Below are positions 1 through 9,265 of a stretch of 64,000 nt of DNA, in pieces. How positions within the stretch are numbered: the stretch's first letter is position 1; every line of letters starts with the position of its first letter. Under the pieces are notes generated by a model. The model was given only the letters and a program-made list of their open reading frames with translations, had not been told where the DNA came from and did no database searches. A program made the translations under genes and the position numbers. Source of the DNA: Clostridia bacterium (GTDB lineage Bacteria; Bacillota; Clostridia; RGIG6154); contig JAFQQW010000021.1 in assembly GCA_017410375.1 (NCBI GenBank), forward strand, positions 42,208 to 106,207, read 5' to 3'.

Positions 1-6
1 TAAAAC

Positions 7-645
7 ATGAGAATGAGAAGAAAAAAGAATCGGGATTCCCGGTTCGAAAATTGTATAGAATTTGTAGCGACTGAGCCTTTGGAAAATAAAGGAAAATGGA
101 AAACGTTGTTTGGCAACAACAATCCTGTACACCTGGAAATCGGATGCGGTAAAGGCGGTTTTATTTTAGAGCTTGCAAAACGAAATCCCGACATCAATTA
201 TGTTGCTATGGAAAAATGCATGGACGCGTTGATTCTGGCATTAGAAAAAGCAAAACGCGATGAACTCAAAAACGTTATTTATATCTGTGATGATGCGGAA
301 AAGCTTCCCGATATGTTTGAAAAGGATGAGGTAGAACGCATTTACTTGAATTTCAGCGACCCCTGGAAAAAAGCGCGTCAGGCAAAACGCCGGCTGACAC
401 ACAGGCGGTTTCTGGAAAAGTATAGAATGATTCTCTGTGAGAATGGGGAAATTCATTTTAAAACCGATAACCGTCCGCTTTTCGACTTTTCTCTGGAAGA
501 GTTTGAAGATACCGGTGTAAAGGTTTCTGAACTGACCTTTGACTTGCATAACAGCGAGTATAACGAGGGGAATATTATGACCGAATATGAAAAGACTTTT
601 TCGGAAAAAGGTTTTACCATCAACCGATGCGTATGTAAATTTTAA
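7..645 (+). CDS. trmB: tRNA (guanine-N7)-methyltransferase TrmB
   Basis: This enzyme methylates N7 of G46 in the variable loop of tRNAs, using S-adenosylmethionine. The 212-residue protein has the family's normal length. The SAM-binding glycine motif HLEIGCGKGGF lies at about residues 42-52. The conserved tRNA-binding and catalytic block NFSDPWKKARQAKRR starts near residue 115. The ATG at 7 sits almost at the window edge, so the ribosome binding site and any upstream operon partner cannot be judged. A strong hairpin terminator follows directly, so this is the last gene of its transcript. Family assignment is firm; exact modification specificity is from family knowledge. Confidence 0.95.
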   Translation: MRMRRKKNRDSRFENCIEFVATEPLENKGKWKTLFGNNNPVHLEIGCGKGGFILELAKRNPDINYVAMEKCMDALILALEKAKRDELKNVIYICDDAEKLPDMFEKDEVERIYLNFSDPWKKARQAKRRLTHRRFLEKYRMILCENGEIHFKTDNRPLFDFSLEEFEDTGVKVSELTFDLHNSEYNEGNIMTEYEKTFSEKGFTINRCVCKF

Positions 646-652
646 TCCGGCT

Positions 653-688
653 AAAAAGTATTGCGTAAATCGCAATACTTTTTTATTT
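653..688 (+). terminator. Rho-independent terminator after trmB
   Basis: An A-rich left arm ending in GTATTGCG pairs with CGCAATAC followed by TTTTTTATTT; the loop is TAAAT. It lies eight bases after the trmB stop codon. Confidence 0.9.
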
Positions 689-705
689 ATTTTTTCTAAA
701 AAAGG

Positions 706-734
706 TTGCTAAATACGTAAAATTGTGGTACAAT
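706..734 (+). promoter_or_regulatory. Sigma-A-type promoter of cysE-cysS-mrnC
   Basis: The -35 box TTGCTA (706-711) and the -10 box TACAAT (729-734) are separated by 17 bases. They lie 35 bases before the chosen cysE start. No T-box leader or riboswitch fits in the short untranslated region. Confidence 0.6.
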
Positions 735-768
735 AAAATGAATTAATTATATCATGAAGAGGTGTAAC

Positions 769-1416
769 GTGTTTAAACAGCTAAAAAACGACATTCGTAC
801 GATCATGGATCGTGACCCTGCTGCAAGAAGCTTCTGGGAAGTGTTCTTTCTGTATCCGGGGTTTAAAGCCATTATGCGACATCGTATTGCACATAAATTA
901 TATAATAGCGGACACTTCTTTCTGGCTGAAAGGTATGCTAAAATGACCCGAAAAAAGTATGGCATTGAAATTCATCCGGCGGCAAAAATCGGCAATGGTG
1001 TTTTCATAGACCATGGTATGGGCATTGTAATCGGTGAAACCGCAGTTATCGGTGACAACTGTACCATTTACCAGGGCGTCACCTTGGGTGGTACGGGTAA
1101 GGATAAAGGTAAACGTCATCCCACCATTGGAAACAACGTCCTGATTGGTTGCGGTGCGAAGGTATTAGGTCCTTTTACGGTTGGTGACAATTGTAAGATT
1201 GCGGCAAATGCGGTTGTTTTGCAGGAGGTGCCGCCAAACTGTACATGCGTAGGTATTCCTGCAAGAATTGTGCGCCGTAATAACGAAAAGGTTGAGACAA
1301 ATAACTTTGACCATATTCATACACCTGACCCTGTGTCTCAGGAGCTTTGTAAGCTTTTGGTCAGAATTGAGCATCTTGAAAAGCGATTGGAGGAAAAAGA
1401 ACATGAAAATATTTAA
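769..1416 (+). CDS. cysE: Serine O-acetyltransferase CysE
   Basis: CysE transfers acetyl from acetyl-CoA to L-serine, giving O-acetylserine, the carbon skeleton for cysteine synthesis. The protein has an N-terminal helical part and a left-handed beta-helix of hexapeptide repeats from about residue 65 (GIVIGETAVIG, GVTLGGTGKDKGKRH). I chose the GTG at 769 (215 residues). The in-frame ATG at 754 is followed by AAGAGGTG, which looks like the ribosome binding site for the GTG, and the family normally begins MFK. The gene overlaps cysS by 14 bases, so cysteine synthesis and cysteinyl-tRNA charging are translationally coupled. Confidence 0.92.
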   Translation: MFKQLKNDIRTIMDRDPAARSFWEVFFLYPGFKAIMRHRIAHKLYNSGHFFLAERYAKMTRKKYGIEIHPAAKIGNGVFIDHGMGIVIGETAVIGDNCTIYQGVTLGGTGKDKGKRHPTIGNNVLIGCGAKVLGPFTVGDNCKIAANAVVLQEVPPNCTCVGIPARIVRRNNEKVETNNFDHIHTPDPVSQELCKLLVRIEHLEKRLEEKEHENI

Positions 1417-2788
1417 TACATTATCCAGAAGCAAGGAAGAATTTGTTCCCGTAAAAGAAGGGCAGGTCAGCATGTATGTTTGCGGACCTACCGTTTACAA
1501 CTACATCCATATCGGTAATGCGCGTCCCATGATTGTATTCGATACGGTTCGCCGTTATTTTGAATATAAGGGCTATGATGTGAAATATGTTTCCAACTTT
1601 ACCGATGTAGACGATAAAATTATCAAAAAAGCAATTGAAGAGGGTGTGGATTCTTCTGTCATTTCCGAGCGTTATATTGAAGAGTGCAAAAAAGATATGG
1701 CGGGTATGAATGTAAAAGAAGCAACCGTGCACCCGAAAGCAACCGAAGAGATTGACGGTATGATCGAAATGATTCAGACCTTGATTGATAAAGGTTTTGC
1801 GTATAATGCAAACGGCACTGTATATTTTAAAACCCGTGCTTTTTCGGAATACGGTAAGCTTTCCAAGAAGAATATTGATGAATTGCAGGCAGGTCACAGA
1901 GAAATTCAGGTAACGGGCGAAGAGGGCAAAGAGGATTATTTTGATTTTGTACTATGGAAGCCCAAAAAGGACGGTGAACCGTACTGGACCTCTCCCTGGT
2001 CTGACGGCAGACCGGGTTGGCATATTGAATGCTCTGTTATGTCCAAAAAATATCTGGGTGAAGAAATTGACATCCATGCAGGTGGCGAAGATTTAATTTT
2101 TCCGCATCATGAAAATGAAATTGCACAGTCTGAAGCTGCAAACGGCAAGCTTTTTGCAAAATATTGGTTGCATAACGGCTTTTTGAACATCAACAATGTA
2201 AAAATGAGTAAATCGCTCGGCAACTTCTTTACCGTTCGCGAAATTGCGGAACAGTATGACTTGCAGGTGCTTCGCTTCTTTATGCTTTCGGCACACTACA
2301 GAAGCCCGCTGAATTTCAGCGCTGACCTGATGGCAGCATCCAAAAACGGCTTAGAACGTATTTTAAATGCGGTTAGTCGTCTGAAAGAATTAAAAGGCTC
2401 TGACGGTGAAGCAGTTCTTGCAAAAGATGCAGATGCATTTGTAGAAAAATTCGAGCAGGCGATGGAAGATGATTTCAATACAGCTGATGCTGTATCTGCT
2501 ATTTTTGAGCTTGTTAAATTTGCAAACGTGAATGTTTCTGAAGCATCTTCCAATGCGGATATAAAATATGTTCTGGATAAAATCTGCACTTTGTGTGATG
2601 TTTTAGGTATCATTACCGAACAGAAAACAGAACTTTTGGATGCAGATATTGAAGCGTTGATTGAAGAGCGTCAGAACGCAAGAAAAGAAAAGAATTTTGC
2701 GCGTGCCGATGAAATCCGCAATCAGCTTACTGAAATGGGCATCATCTTAGAAGATACCAAAGAGGGCGTAAAATGGAAGAAGGCTTAA
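1403..2788 (+). CDS. cysS: Cysteinyl-tRNA synthetase
   Basis: This class I aminoacyl-tRNA synthetase charges tRNA-Cys. The 461-residue length is typical. The HIGH motif is HIGN at residues 36-39, the KMSKS motif is at 267-271, and the first zinc ligand is Cys27 in CGPTVYN. The ATG at 1403 follows the GGAGG inside the end of cysE, whose last 14 bases it overlaps. An open frame extends further upstream, but it runs through cysE and has no ribosome binding site. The gene also overlaps mrnC by 16 bases, forming a tight cysE-cysS-mrnC operon as in many Bacillota. Confidence 0.96.
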   Translation: MKIFNTLSRSKEEFVPVKEGQVSMYVCGPTVYNYIHIGNARPMIVFDTVRRYFEYKGYDVKYVSNFTDVDDKIIKKAIEEGVDSSVISERYIEECKKDMAGMNVKEATVHPKATEEIDGMIEMIQTLIDKGFAYNANGTVYFKTRAFSEYGKLSKKNIDELQAGHREIQVTGEEGKEDYFDFVLWKPKKDGEPYWTSPWSDGRPGWHIECSVMSKKYLGEEIDIHAGGEDLIFPHHENEIAQSEAANGKLFAKYWLHNGFLNINNVKMSKSLGNFFTVREIAEQYDLQVLRFFMLSAHYRSPLNFSADLMAASKNGLERILNAVSRLKELKGSDGEAVLAKDADAFVEKFEQAMEDDFNTADAVSAIFELVKFANVNVSEASSNADIKYVLDKICTLCDVLGIITEQKTELLDADIEALIEERQNARKEKNFARADEIRNQLTEMGIILEDTKEGVKWKKA

Positions 2789-3189
2789 TTTTTGACCTGA
2801 GCGCCGAGGTAACCGAGGATATCCGTGCGTATTCGCCTCTGACACTTGCGTTTATCGGTGACGGTGTGTATGAGCTTTTTGTACGTACACAGATTGTAAA
2901 GAACACAAATGCACCCGCAAACCAACTGCATAAGAGATGTGTACATTATGTTCGTGCGCAAGGGCAGTGTGTTGCAATGGATGCAATTCTTCCGCTTCTG
3001 ACCGAAGCGGAAACAGATGCGTTTAAGCGCGGGCGGAATGCCAAAATAAACACCAAAGCAAAAAATGCTAGTCTTGCCGAGTACAAAAAAGCGACCGGTT
3101 TTGAAGCTTTGATTGGGTATCTTTATGTAACAAAACAAACAGAGCGTCTTGAATTGCTGATGCAGAAAGCTTTTTCAGCAATCGAATAA
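2773..3189 (+). CDS. mrnC: Mini-ribonuclease 3
   Basis: Mini-III is a dimeric RNase III catalytic domain without the double-stranded-RNA-binding domain; in Bacillus it matures 23S rRNA ends. The 138-residue size fits. FIGDGVYELFVR carries the conserved catalytic Asp (Asp30), and the later RGRNAK segment matches the family. The position directly after cysS is the classical location in Bacillota, which supports the call. The start overlaps the end of cysS by 16 bases. Confidence 0.93.
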   Translation: MEEGLIFDLSAEVTEDIRAYSPLTLAFIGDGVYELFVRTQIVKNTNAPANQLHKRCVHYVRAQGQCVAMDAILPLLTEAETDAFKRGRNAKINTKAKNASLAEYKKATGFEALIGYLYVTKQTERLELLMQKAFSAIE

Positions 3190-3235
3190 AATACCTGCTT
3201 TTTCCGAATACTAACGGAAAAGGCGGTGGCTTAAA

Positions 3236-4063
3236 TTGCAAACAGTTTTATTTGTTTTAGCAGGTACGGCAATTATGGCGTTGGGATTAGATATGTTTTT
3301 AATCCCGCAAAGAATTGCCATCGGCGGTATCAGCGGTATCGCAACCATTCTGGAAAACTTATTTCAAATTCCGTCATCCGTAACCGTATTTGTGTTAAAC
3401 ATTCCCATCTTAGTACTTGCGTTTTTATATCTGTCAAGAAAAACATTTTGGTATACACTTTTTGGCACAACTATGTTGTCGGTTTTTCTGCAGGTTTTCG
3501 GGTTTATCGCTCCGGTTTCTGATGATAAGATTTTGTGTGCAATTGCCGGGGGCTTGCTGGTTGGCGTTGGACTTGGAATGGTGTTTTTCAAAGATGGCAC
3601 AACCGGAGGCACCGATGTGGTTGCAAGGCTTTTACAAAAGAAGAAAAGTCATATGCCTATCGGAACACTTGTGATGCTGTCGGACGGCGTGGTTATTCTG
3701 CTTTCCGGTATACTGTTCAAAAGCTTTGAACAGATGATTTATGCATGCATCGCGCTGTTTGTTTCTGCAAAGCTTATTGACTATATTACGGTCGGCGGCG
3801 ATTTTGCAAAGCAGGTTACAATCATCAGTAAATTTGCACCTGATATCTCCAGAGAAATTCTGAAAAAGCTTGAACGCGGTGTGACAGGAATCCGCAGTAT
3901 CGGAACATATTCGGGCAAAGAATCCCTGATGCTGATGACAGTTGTAAAAAAGAATCAGATTGCAAAAGTAAAGGAAATTGTAAAAAAGTATGATATAAAC
4001 GCCTTTGTGATTGTCTCAAGCGTCAGCGAGGTAATCGGTGAAGGCTTTAATAACAAAAAATAA
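3236..4063 (+). CDS. YitT family membrane protein
   Basis: This 275-residue protein has about five hydrophobic segments in its first 190 residues, with the repeated glycine-rich pattern GGISGIATIL and GTTGGTDVVARLL typical of YitT/DUF161. A soluble C-terminal domain of the DUF2179 type follows (KKLERGVTGIRSIGTYSG). The family is widespread in Bacillota, and its transported substrate is unknown. The start is a TTG at 3236, preceded by AAGGCGGTGG. No clear promoter lies in the 46 bases after mrnC, so it may be read with that operon. Confidence 0.85.
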   Translation: MQTVLFVLAGTAIMALGLDMFLIPQRIAIGGISGIATILENLFQIPSSVTVFVLNIPILVLAFLYLSRKTFWYTLFGTTMLSVFLQVFGFIAPVSDDKILCAIAGGLLVGVGLGMVFFKDGTTGGTDVVARLLQKKKSHMPIGTLVMLSDGVVILLSGILFKSFEQMIYACIALFVSAKLIDYITVGGDFAKQVTIISKFAPDISREILKKLERGVTGIRSIGTYSGKESLMLMTVVKKNQIAKVKEIVKKYDINAFVIVSSVSEVIGEGFNNKK

Positions 4064-4078
4064 CGAAGGAGATTTGCT

Positions 4079-4933
4079 ATGGACATTCAAGTGAAAAACA
4101 GATTGAATCTTACTGCTTATAATATTCGCAAAAATGCAGTAAGTGCCGTATTTCACGCAGGTTCCGGACATCCGGGAGGCTCTTTATCCATTGCGGATAT
4201 AATGGCTGTTTTGTATTTTGACGAAATGAGAATCGATCCTCAAAACCCCGATTGGGCAGACAGAGACCGTTTTGTACTTTCAAAAGGTCATTGTGCGCCT
4301 GCACTTTATGCAACCCTGGCAGAACGGGGCTACATACCAAAAGAGGATTTAAAAACCTTGCGTAAAACTGCAAGCTATCTGGAAGGACACCCCGATAAGA
4401 AAAAAATCAAGGGCGTGGATATGTCTTCCGGCTCATTAGGACAAGGTATCAGTGCTGCAAACGGCATGGCACTTGCGGGTAAAATAGACAACAAAGACTA
4501 CAGAGTTTATACCATTTTAGGTGACGGCGAAATTCAGGAAGGTCAGGTTTGGGAAGCGGCTATGTTTGCGGCACACTACAAGCTTGACAATCTTGTGGCT
4601 TTTGTTGATCATAACGGATTGCAGATTGACGGCCCGATTACCGAAGTTATGTCTCCCGAGCCGATTACCAATAAATTTGAAGCCTTCGGCTGGCATGTGA
4701 TTTCGATTGATGCCCATGACGTGGAAGCAATCAAAAATGCTCTGGACGAAGCAAGAACCGTAAAGGGTAAGCCAACTGTGATTGTTGCAAACAGCACCAA
4801 AGGCAAAGGCGTATCTTTTATGGAAAATAATGTATCCTGGCACGGTGCAGCACCGAATGCGGAACAGTATGCGGTAGCAGAAGCAGAACTGGATGCAAAA
4901 ATCAAGGAATTGGAGGAAATATGCAATGGCTGA
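4079..4933 (+). CDS. Transketolase, N-terminal (thiamine pyrophosphate-binding) subunit
   Basis: Together with the next gene this forms a split transketolase, which moves two-carbon ketol units between sugar phosphates in the non-oxidative pentose phosphate pathway. This 284-residue subunit carries the TPP and metal site: GDG at residues 148-150 in LGDGEIQEGQVWEA, followed by DHNGLQ. GSGHPGGSLSIAD near the N-terminus and SKGHCAPALYA are transketolase hallmarks. It overlaps the C-terminal subunit by eight bases. Split enzymes of this kind are common in Clostridia and archaea. The partner enzyme and exact sugar cannot be fixed from sequence. Confidence 0.92.
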   Translation: MDIQVKNRLNLTAYNIRKNAVSAVFHAGSGHPGGSLSIADIMAVLYFDEMRIDPQNPDWADRDRFVLSKGHCAPALYATLAERGYIPKEDLKTLRKTASYLEGHPDKKKIKGVDMSSGSLGQGISAANGMALAGKIDNKDYRVYTILGDGEIQEGQVWEAAMFAAHYKLDNLVAFVDHNGLQIDGPITEVMSPEPITNKFEAFGWHVISIDAHDVEAIKNALDEARTVKGKPTVIVANSTKGKGVSFMENNVSWHGAAPNAEQYAVAEAELDAKIKELEEICNG

Positions 4934-5867
4934 CAAAATCGCAACAAGAGAATCTTACGGCAAAGCTTTAGCTGAATTCTCCGATAAGTATGATATTATT
5001 GTTTTGGATGCTGACCTTGCGGCAGCGACTAAAACAGGCATATTTAAAAAGGCATGTCCCGATCGTTTTTTCGACTGCGGTATCGCAGAAGGTAACATGA
5101 TGTCCACGGCAGCAGGTCTTGCAACCTGCGGTAAGACTGTGTTTGCAAGCTCCTTTGCGATGTTTGCAGCGGGTCGTTCTTTTGAACAAATCCGAAATTC
5201 CATCTGCTATCCGAATTTAAATGTTAAAATCGGTGCAACCCATGGCGGTATTTCTGTTGGTGAAGACGGTGCTACACATCAGTGCTTAGAAGATATCGGT
5301 ATCATGCGTACCATTCCGAATATGGTTGTCATCAATCCCGCTGACGATGTGGAAGCGAGAGCAGCTGTGGAAGCGGCAATCAAGCATGACGGTCCTGTGT
5401 ACTTAAGATTCTGCAGACTCGCAACAGAGGTTATGTACGATAAAGAAAACTTTGAGTTCGAAATCGGCAAGGGTATCACTTTAAAAGAGGGTACTGACGT
5501 AACGTTGATTGCAAATGGTCTGATGGTTGAAAAGGCGGTTGAAGCAGCTAAGCTTCTGGAAGCAGAGGGCATTTCTGCCGGAGTTTTGGATATGCATACC
5601 GTTAAACCGATTGACAAAGAACTGGTACTGAAAGCGGCAAAAGAAACCGGTGCAATAGTTACTGCGGAAGAACACAATATTTACGGTGGTTTGGGCAGTG
5701 CTGTTGCTGAGGTTGTTTGCGAAGGCACACCGGTTCCGGTATTGCGTGTGGGTACCGAAGATAAGTTTGGCAAATCCGGTAAGCCTGCTGAATTGTTTGA
5801 GCTTTACGGCCTGACCGCGGAAAACATTGTAAACAAGGCGAAATGTGCAATTGCACTTAAAAAATAA
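4926..5867 (+). CDS. Transketolase, C-terminal (pyrimidine-binding) subunit
   Basis: This 313-residue protein completes the split transketolase: a pyrimidine-binding domain (residues 1 to about 170, including FDCGIAEGNMMSTAAGLA) and a C-terminal transketolase domain ending near EHNIYGGLGSAVAEV. The chosen ATG at 4926 follows GGAGG at a good distance; an open frame 33 bases further upstream lies inside the partner gene. A 1-deoxyxylulose-5-phosphate synthase is excluded because the two halves are separate genes and the N-terminal half is of transketolase type. Confidence 0.92.
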   Translation: MADKIATRESYGKALAEFSDKYDIIVLDADLAAATKTGIFKKACPDRFFDCGIAEGNMMSTAAGLATCGKTVFASSFAMFAAGRSFEQIRNSICYPNLNVKIGATHGGISVGEDGATHQCLEDIGIMRTIPNMVVINPADDVEARAAVEAAIKHDGPVYLRFCRLATEVMYDKENFEFEIGKGITLKEGTDVTLIANGLMVEKAVEAAKLLEAEGISAGVLDMHTVKPIDKELVLKAAKETGAIVTAEEHNIYGGLGSAVAEVVCEGTPVPVLRVGTEDKFGKSGKPAELFELYGLTAENIVNKAKCAIALKK

Positions 5868-5899
5868 ACAAATTTTTAAAAAAGAAAGAGGGATTTATT

Positions 5900-7732
5900 A
5901 TGGCAAAGAACAGATATGTCGGTGATTATCCGGTAATCGGTATTCGTCCGATTGTAGACGGTCGTCGCGGACCCATGAGACTTCGTGAAAGCCTTGAAGA
6001 CCAGGTTATGACCATGGCAAAGGCTGCAAAGAAATTATTTGAAGAAAATCTTTTTTATTCAAACGGTGACCCGGTAAAGGTTATCATTGCAGATTCCAGC
6101 ATCGGTCGTGTGCCCGAAGCTGCAGCATGCGCTGATAAATTCAAAAAGGAAGGCGTTGACATCACATTGTCTGTAACACCTTGCTGGTGCTACGGCTCCG
6201 AAACCATGGACATGGATCCAAATACCATCAAAGGTGTTTGGGGCTTTAACGGTACAGAAAGACCCGGTGCGGTTTATCTTGCTGCAGTTTTAGCCGGACA
6301 TGCACAAAAAGGTTTGCCTGCATTTGGCATCTATGGCCACGAAGTACAGGACAGAGACCAGGTTTCTGAAATTCCCGAGGACGTTAAGGAAAAGCTGTTA
6401 AGATTCGGTAGAGCGGCACTTGCTGTTGCAACCATGCGTGGTAAGAGCTATCTGCAGATTGGTTCGCAGTGCATGGGTATTGCCGGCTCTATCATGGATC
6501 AGGATTTCATGGAATCTTACCTTGGTATGCGTGTTGAATCTGTTGACGAGGTGGAAATTCTCCGTCGAATGGAAGAAGGTATCTATAACGAAGAAGAATA
6601 TCAGAAGGCTCTCAAGTGGACAAAAGAACACTGCAAGGAAGGCAGAGACGACAACCCCGAATCTGTTGAATTCCTCGGTGAAGAACGCAGAATTAAGTTT
6701 ACTCCCGAAGAAAAAGAAAAACAGTGGGAGTTTACTGTTAAGATGTATTGCATCATCAAAGATCTTATGGCAGGCAACAAAAACCTTCCTGCAGGCTTTG
6801 AAGAAGAGATGGTTGGTCATAACGCAATCGCAGGCGGTTTCCAGGGTCAGAGACAATGGACAGACCATTGGCCGAACTGCGACTATCCCGAAGCATTACT
6901 CAGCTCTACCTTTGACTATGAAGGCGCGCGTGAACCCTATACTTTAGCTACAGAAAATGACGTTTTGAACGGTTTGGGTATGCTGTTTATGAGATTGCTT
7001 ACCCACAGAGCACAGATTTTTGCTGACGTTCGTACATATTGGTCCGGCGATGCAACCGAAAGAGTTACCGGCTATAAGCTGGAAGGCAAAGCGAAAGAAA
7101 GCGACGGTATTATCCATCTGTTGAATTCCGGTGCAGCATGCTTAGATGCTTGCGGTGAATGCAAGGATGAAAACGGTAATGCAATCATGAAGAAATGGTG
7201 GGAAGTTACCGATGAAGATATCAAGAAGATGACCGATGCGACCGTATGGTGCGAAGCAGGCTTTGATAACTTCAGAGGCGGTGGTTTCTCCAGCCATTAC
7301 ACCACAAAAGCGGAAATGCCCTGCACAATGATCAGATTGAATCTTGTAAAAGGCTTAGGTCCTGTGCTTCAGATTGCTGAAGGTTGGACTGTGAACCTGC
7401 CGGATGAAGTATCCGACACCCTGATGGAAAGAACCAATCCTACCTGGCCCTGCACCTGGTTTGCTCCCAGATGTGACGGCAAAGAAGGCAGCCCGTTCAA
7501 GACCGCTTACGAAGTAATGCAGAACTGGGGCGCAAATCACGGTGCAATCAGTTACGGTCACATTGGTGCCGACCTTATCACCATGTGCTCTATGCTCAGA
7601 ATTCCGGTTTGCATGCACAACGTTCCCGAAGATCAGATTTTCCGTCCTGCAGCATGGAATGCTTTTGGTATGGATAAAGAAGGTCAGGATTATCGTGCTT
7701 GCTCCGCTTACGGTCCGCTCTATAAGAAATAA
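5900..7732 (+). CDS. fucI: L-fucose isomerase
   Basis: FucI interconverts L-fucose and L-fuculose, and often D-arabinose and D-ribulose, using Mn2+. The 610-residue length matches the family (about 590). The protein keeps the recognisable N-terminal block GIRPIVDGRRGPMRLRESLE, then CWCYGSETMDMDP and QIGSQCMGIAGSIMDQDF. The C-terminal half contains WCEAGFDNFRGGGFSSHY and GHIGADLITMCSMLRIP. The ribosome binding site is AAAGAGGGA. It stands 22 bases before a sugar kinase gene, so the pair acts as an isomerase and kinase module. No class II fuculose-phosphate aldolase is present in the window. Confidence 0.92.
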   Translation: MAKNRYVGDYPVIGIRPIVDGRRGPMRLRESLEDQVMTMAKAAKKLFEENLFYSNGDPVKVIIADSSIGRVPEAAACADKFKKEGVDITLSVTPCWCYGSETMDMDPNTIKGVWGFNGTERPGAVYLAAVLAGHAQKGLPAFGIYGHEVQDRDQVSEIPEDVKEKLLRFGRAALAVATMRGKSYLQIGSQCMGIAGSIMDQDFMESYLGMRVESVDEVEILRRMEEGIYNEEEYQKALKWTKEHCKEGRDDNPESVEFLGEERRIKFTPEEKEKQWEFTVKMYCIIKDLMAGNKNLPAGFEEEMVGHNAIAGGFQGQRQWTDHWPNCDYPEALLSSTFDYEGAREPYTLATENDVLNGLGMLFMRLLTHRAQIFADVRTYWSGDATERVTGYKLEGKAKESDGIIHLLNSGAACLDACGECKDENGNAIMKKWWEVTDEDIKKMTDATVWCEAGFDNFRGGGFSSHYTTKAEMPCTMIRLNLVKGLGPVLQIAEGWTVNLPDEVSDTLMERTNPTWPCTWFAPRCDGKEGSPFKTAYEVMQNWGANHGAISYGHIGADLITMCSMLRIPVCMHNVPEDQIFRPAAWNAFGMDKEGQDYRACSAYGPLYKK

Positions 7733-7754
7733 TATCGAAAGGTGATTTTCGTTT

Positions 7755-9212
7755 ATGAAAAAAATGTTAGCGTTTGACTTTGGTGCAAGCTCAGGCAGAG
7801 CGATTTTGGGTACCATTGAAAACGGAAAATTAACCACTAAAGAAATGCACCGCTTCAGCAACGACCCCGTTGAAGCGGCAGGCGTTTTCCAATGGGATAT
7901 CCTGCGTTTGTTTTTTGAAATCAAGCAGGGCATCTTAAATTGCGTAAACAACGGCGAAAAGGATATTGATTCCATTGGTATCGATACCTGGGGCGTTGAT
8001 GTGGGTTTCTTAGATGACAAAGGCAGATTAATCGGCAATCCTGTACATTACAGAGATTCTATGACCGATAATATGCCGGAAGAAGCATTTGATGTTTTGT
8101 CCAAAGAAGAAATCTATGCAAAAACAGGTATTCAGTTCTGCAAGTTCAATACACTTTTCCAGTTGCACGCGTTTAATAAACAGAACTACATTCCTTACAA
8201 AAATGCAACAAAAATGCTGTTTGTGCCGGATTTGATGAACTATCTCTTAACTGGTGAAAAGAAAGCAGAGTATACCATTGCGAGTACGTCTATGCTTTTA
8301 GACCCTGCAAAGCGCGATTGGTCTGAAGATATTTTGAATAGCTTTGAGATTAATCCTGCTATTCTTTGTGATATTGTAAAGCCCGGTACCATTATCGGTA
8401 AACTTACCAAAGAACTGGCAGATGAGCTTGGCTGTGCGGAGATTCCGGTTGTTGCAGTTGCTTCGCACGACACAGCTTCTGCGGTTGTTTCTGTCCCGGC
8501 TGAAGGTGACGATTATGTTTACATCAGCTGCGGTACATGGTCGCTTTTGGGCGTAGAAACCAAAGAACCGATTTTATCCGATATGGAATTTACCAACGAG
8601 GGCGGTACAGAAGGCAACATCAGATACCTTAAAAATATCATGGGACTTTGGTTGGTGCAGGAGTGCAAACGTCATTGGGACAGACGAGGTGTTGGCAAAT
8701 CCTTTGCTGAGCTTGAAACCCTGGCTCGTGCAGAAAAGCCTTTCTTGTCGTTTATCGACCCTGATGACGACCGCTTCATGGCTCCGAAAGATATGCCCGG
8801 CAGAATTGCAAAATTCTGTGAAGAGAGCGGTCAGCCTGTTCCTGAAAATCACGGACAGTTTGTACGTTGCATTATGCAGAGCTTAGCCTTTAAATATCGC
8901 TATGCAATTGAAGGTCTTGAAAAAGCAACCGGCAAGAAGATTTCTACCGTAAATATGGTAGGCGGCGGTATTAAGGATAAAATGCTTTGTCAGTTTACTG
9001 CAAATGCAACCGGCAGAAAGGTTGTTACAGGTCCTACCGAGGCTACCGGTTACGGTAACTTAATGATGCAGGCGTATGCATTGGGTGAAGTGAAGAATTT
9101 ACAGGAAATCCGTGATGTAATCCGCAATTCGGAAAATATCACAGAATATTTGCCTGAAGATGTTGACGCATGGAATAATGCGTACGATGCATTTAAAAAA
9201 TTCATGAAATAA
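7755..9212 (+). CDS. rhaB: Rhamnulokinase-type FGGY sugar kinase
   Basis: The protein belongs to the FGGY carbohydrate kinases and phosphorylates a ketose such as L-rhamnulose or L-fuculose at C1. The phosphate-binding motif DFGASSGR lies near the N-terminus. GIDTWGVDVGFLD and the ADP-site segment MVGGGIKDKMLCQ follow; the 485-residue size is normal. Sequence features favour RhaB over FucK. The upstream partner, however, is fucose isomerase and not rhamnose isomerase, so its real substrate is probably L-fuculose or D-ribulose (inference). A hairpin terminator follows. Confidence 0.82.
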   Translation: MKKMLAFDFGASSGRAILGTIENGKLTTKEMHRFSNDPVEAAGVFQWDILRLFFEIKQGILNCVNNGEKDIDSIGIDTWGVDVGFLDDKGRLIGNPVHYRDSMTDNMPEEAFDVLSKEEIYAKTGIQFCKFNTLFQLHAFNKQNYIPYKNATKMLFVPDLMNYLLTGEKKAEYTIASTSMLLDPAKRDWSEDILNSFEINPAILCDIVKPGTIIGKLTKELADELGCAEIPVVAVASHDTASAVVSVPAEGDDYVYISCGTWSLLGVETKEPILSDMEFTNEGGTEGNIRYLKNIMGLWLVQECKRHWDRRGVGKSFAELETLARAEKPFLSFIDPDDDRFMAPKDMPGRIAKFCEESGQPVPENHGQFVRCIMQSLAFKYRYAIEGLEKATGKKISTVNMVGGGIKDKMLCQFTANATGRKVVTGPTEATGYGNLMMQAYALGEVKNLQEIRDVIRNSENITEYLPEDVDAWNNAYDAFKKFMK

Positions 9213-9219
9213 AAGAAAA

Positions 9220-9250
9220 GGGGAGGAGAAATCCTCCCCACAGTTTTGAT
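9220..9250 (+). terminator. Hairpin terminator after the fucI-rhaB pair
   Basis: GGGGAGGA (9220-9227) pairs perfectly with TCCTCCCC (9232-9239) across a GAAA tetraloop. The following tract (ACAGTTTTGATTT) is a weak U-run, so read-through into pcrA is possible. Confidence 0.7.
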
Positions 9251-9265
9251 TTAATAGGTGAAAAA

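Noticed and set aside
1268..1402. N-terminal extension of cysS inside cysE
   Set aside because: The extension is in a shadow frame of cysE; the true start at 1403 has a ribosome binding site and the family's usual N-terminus.
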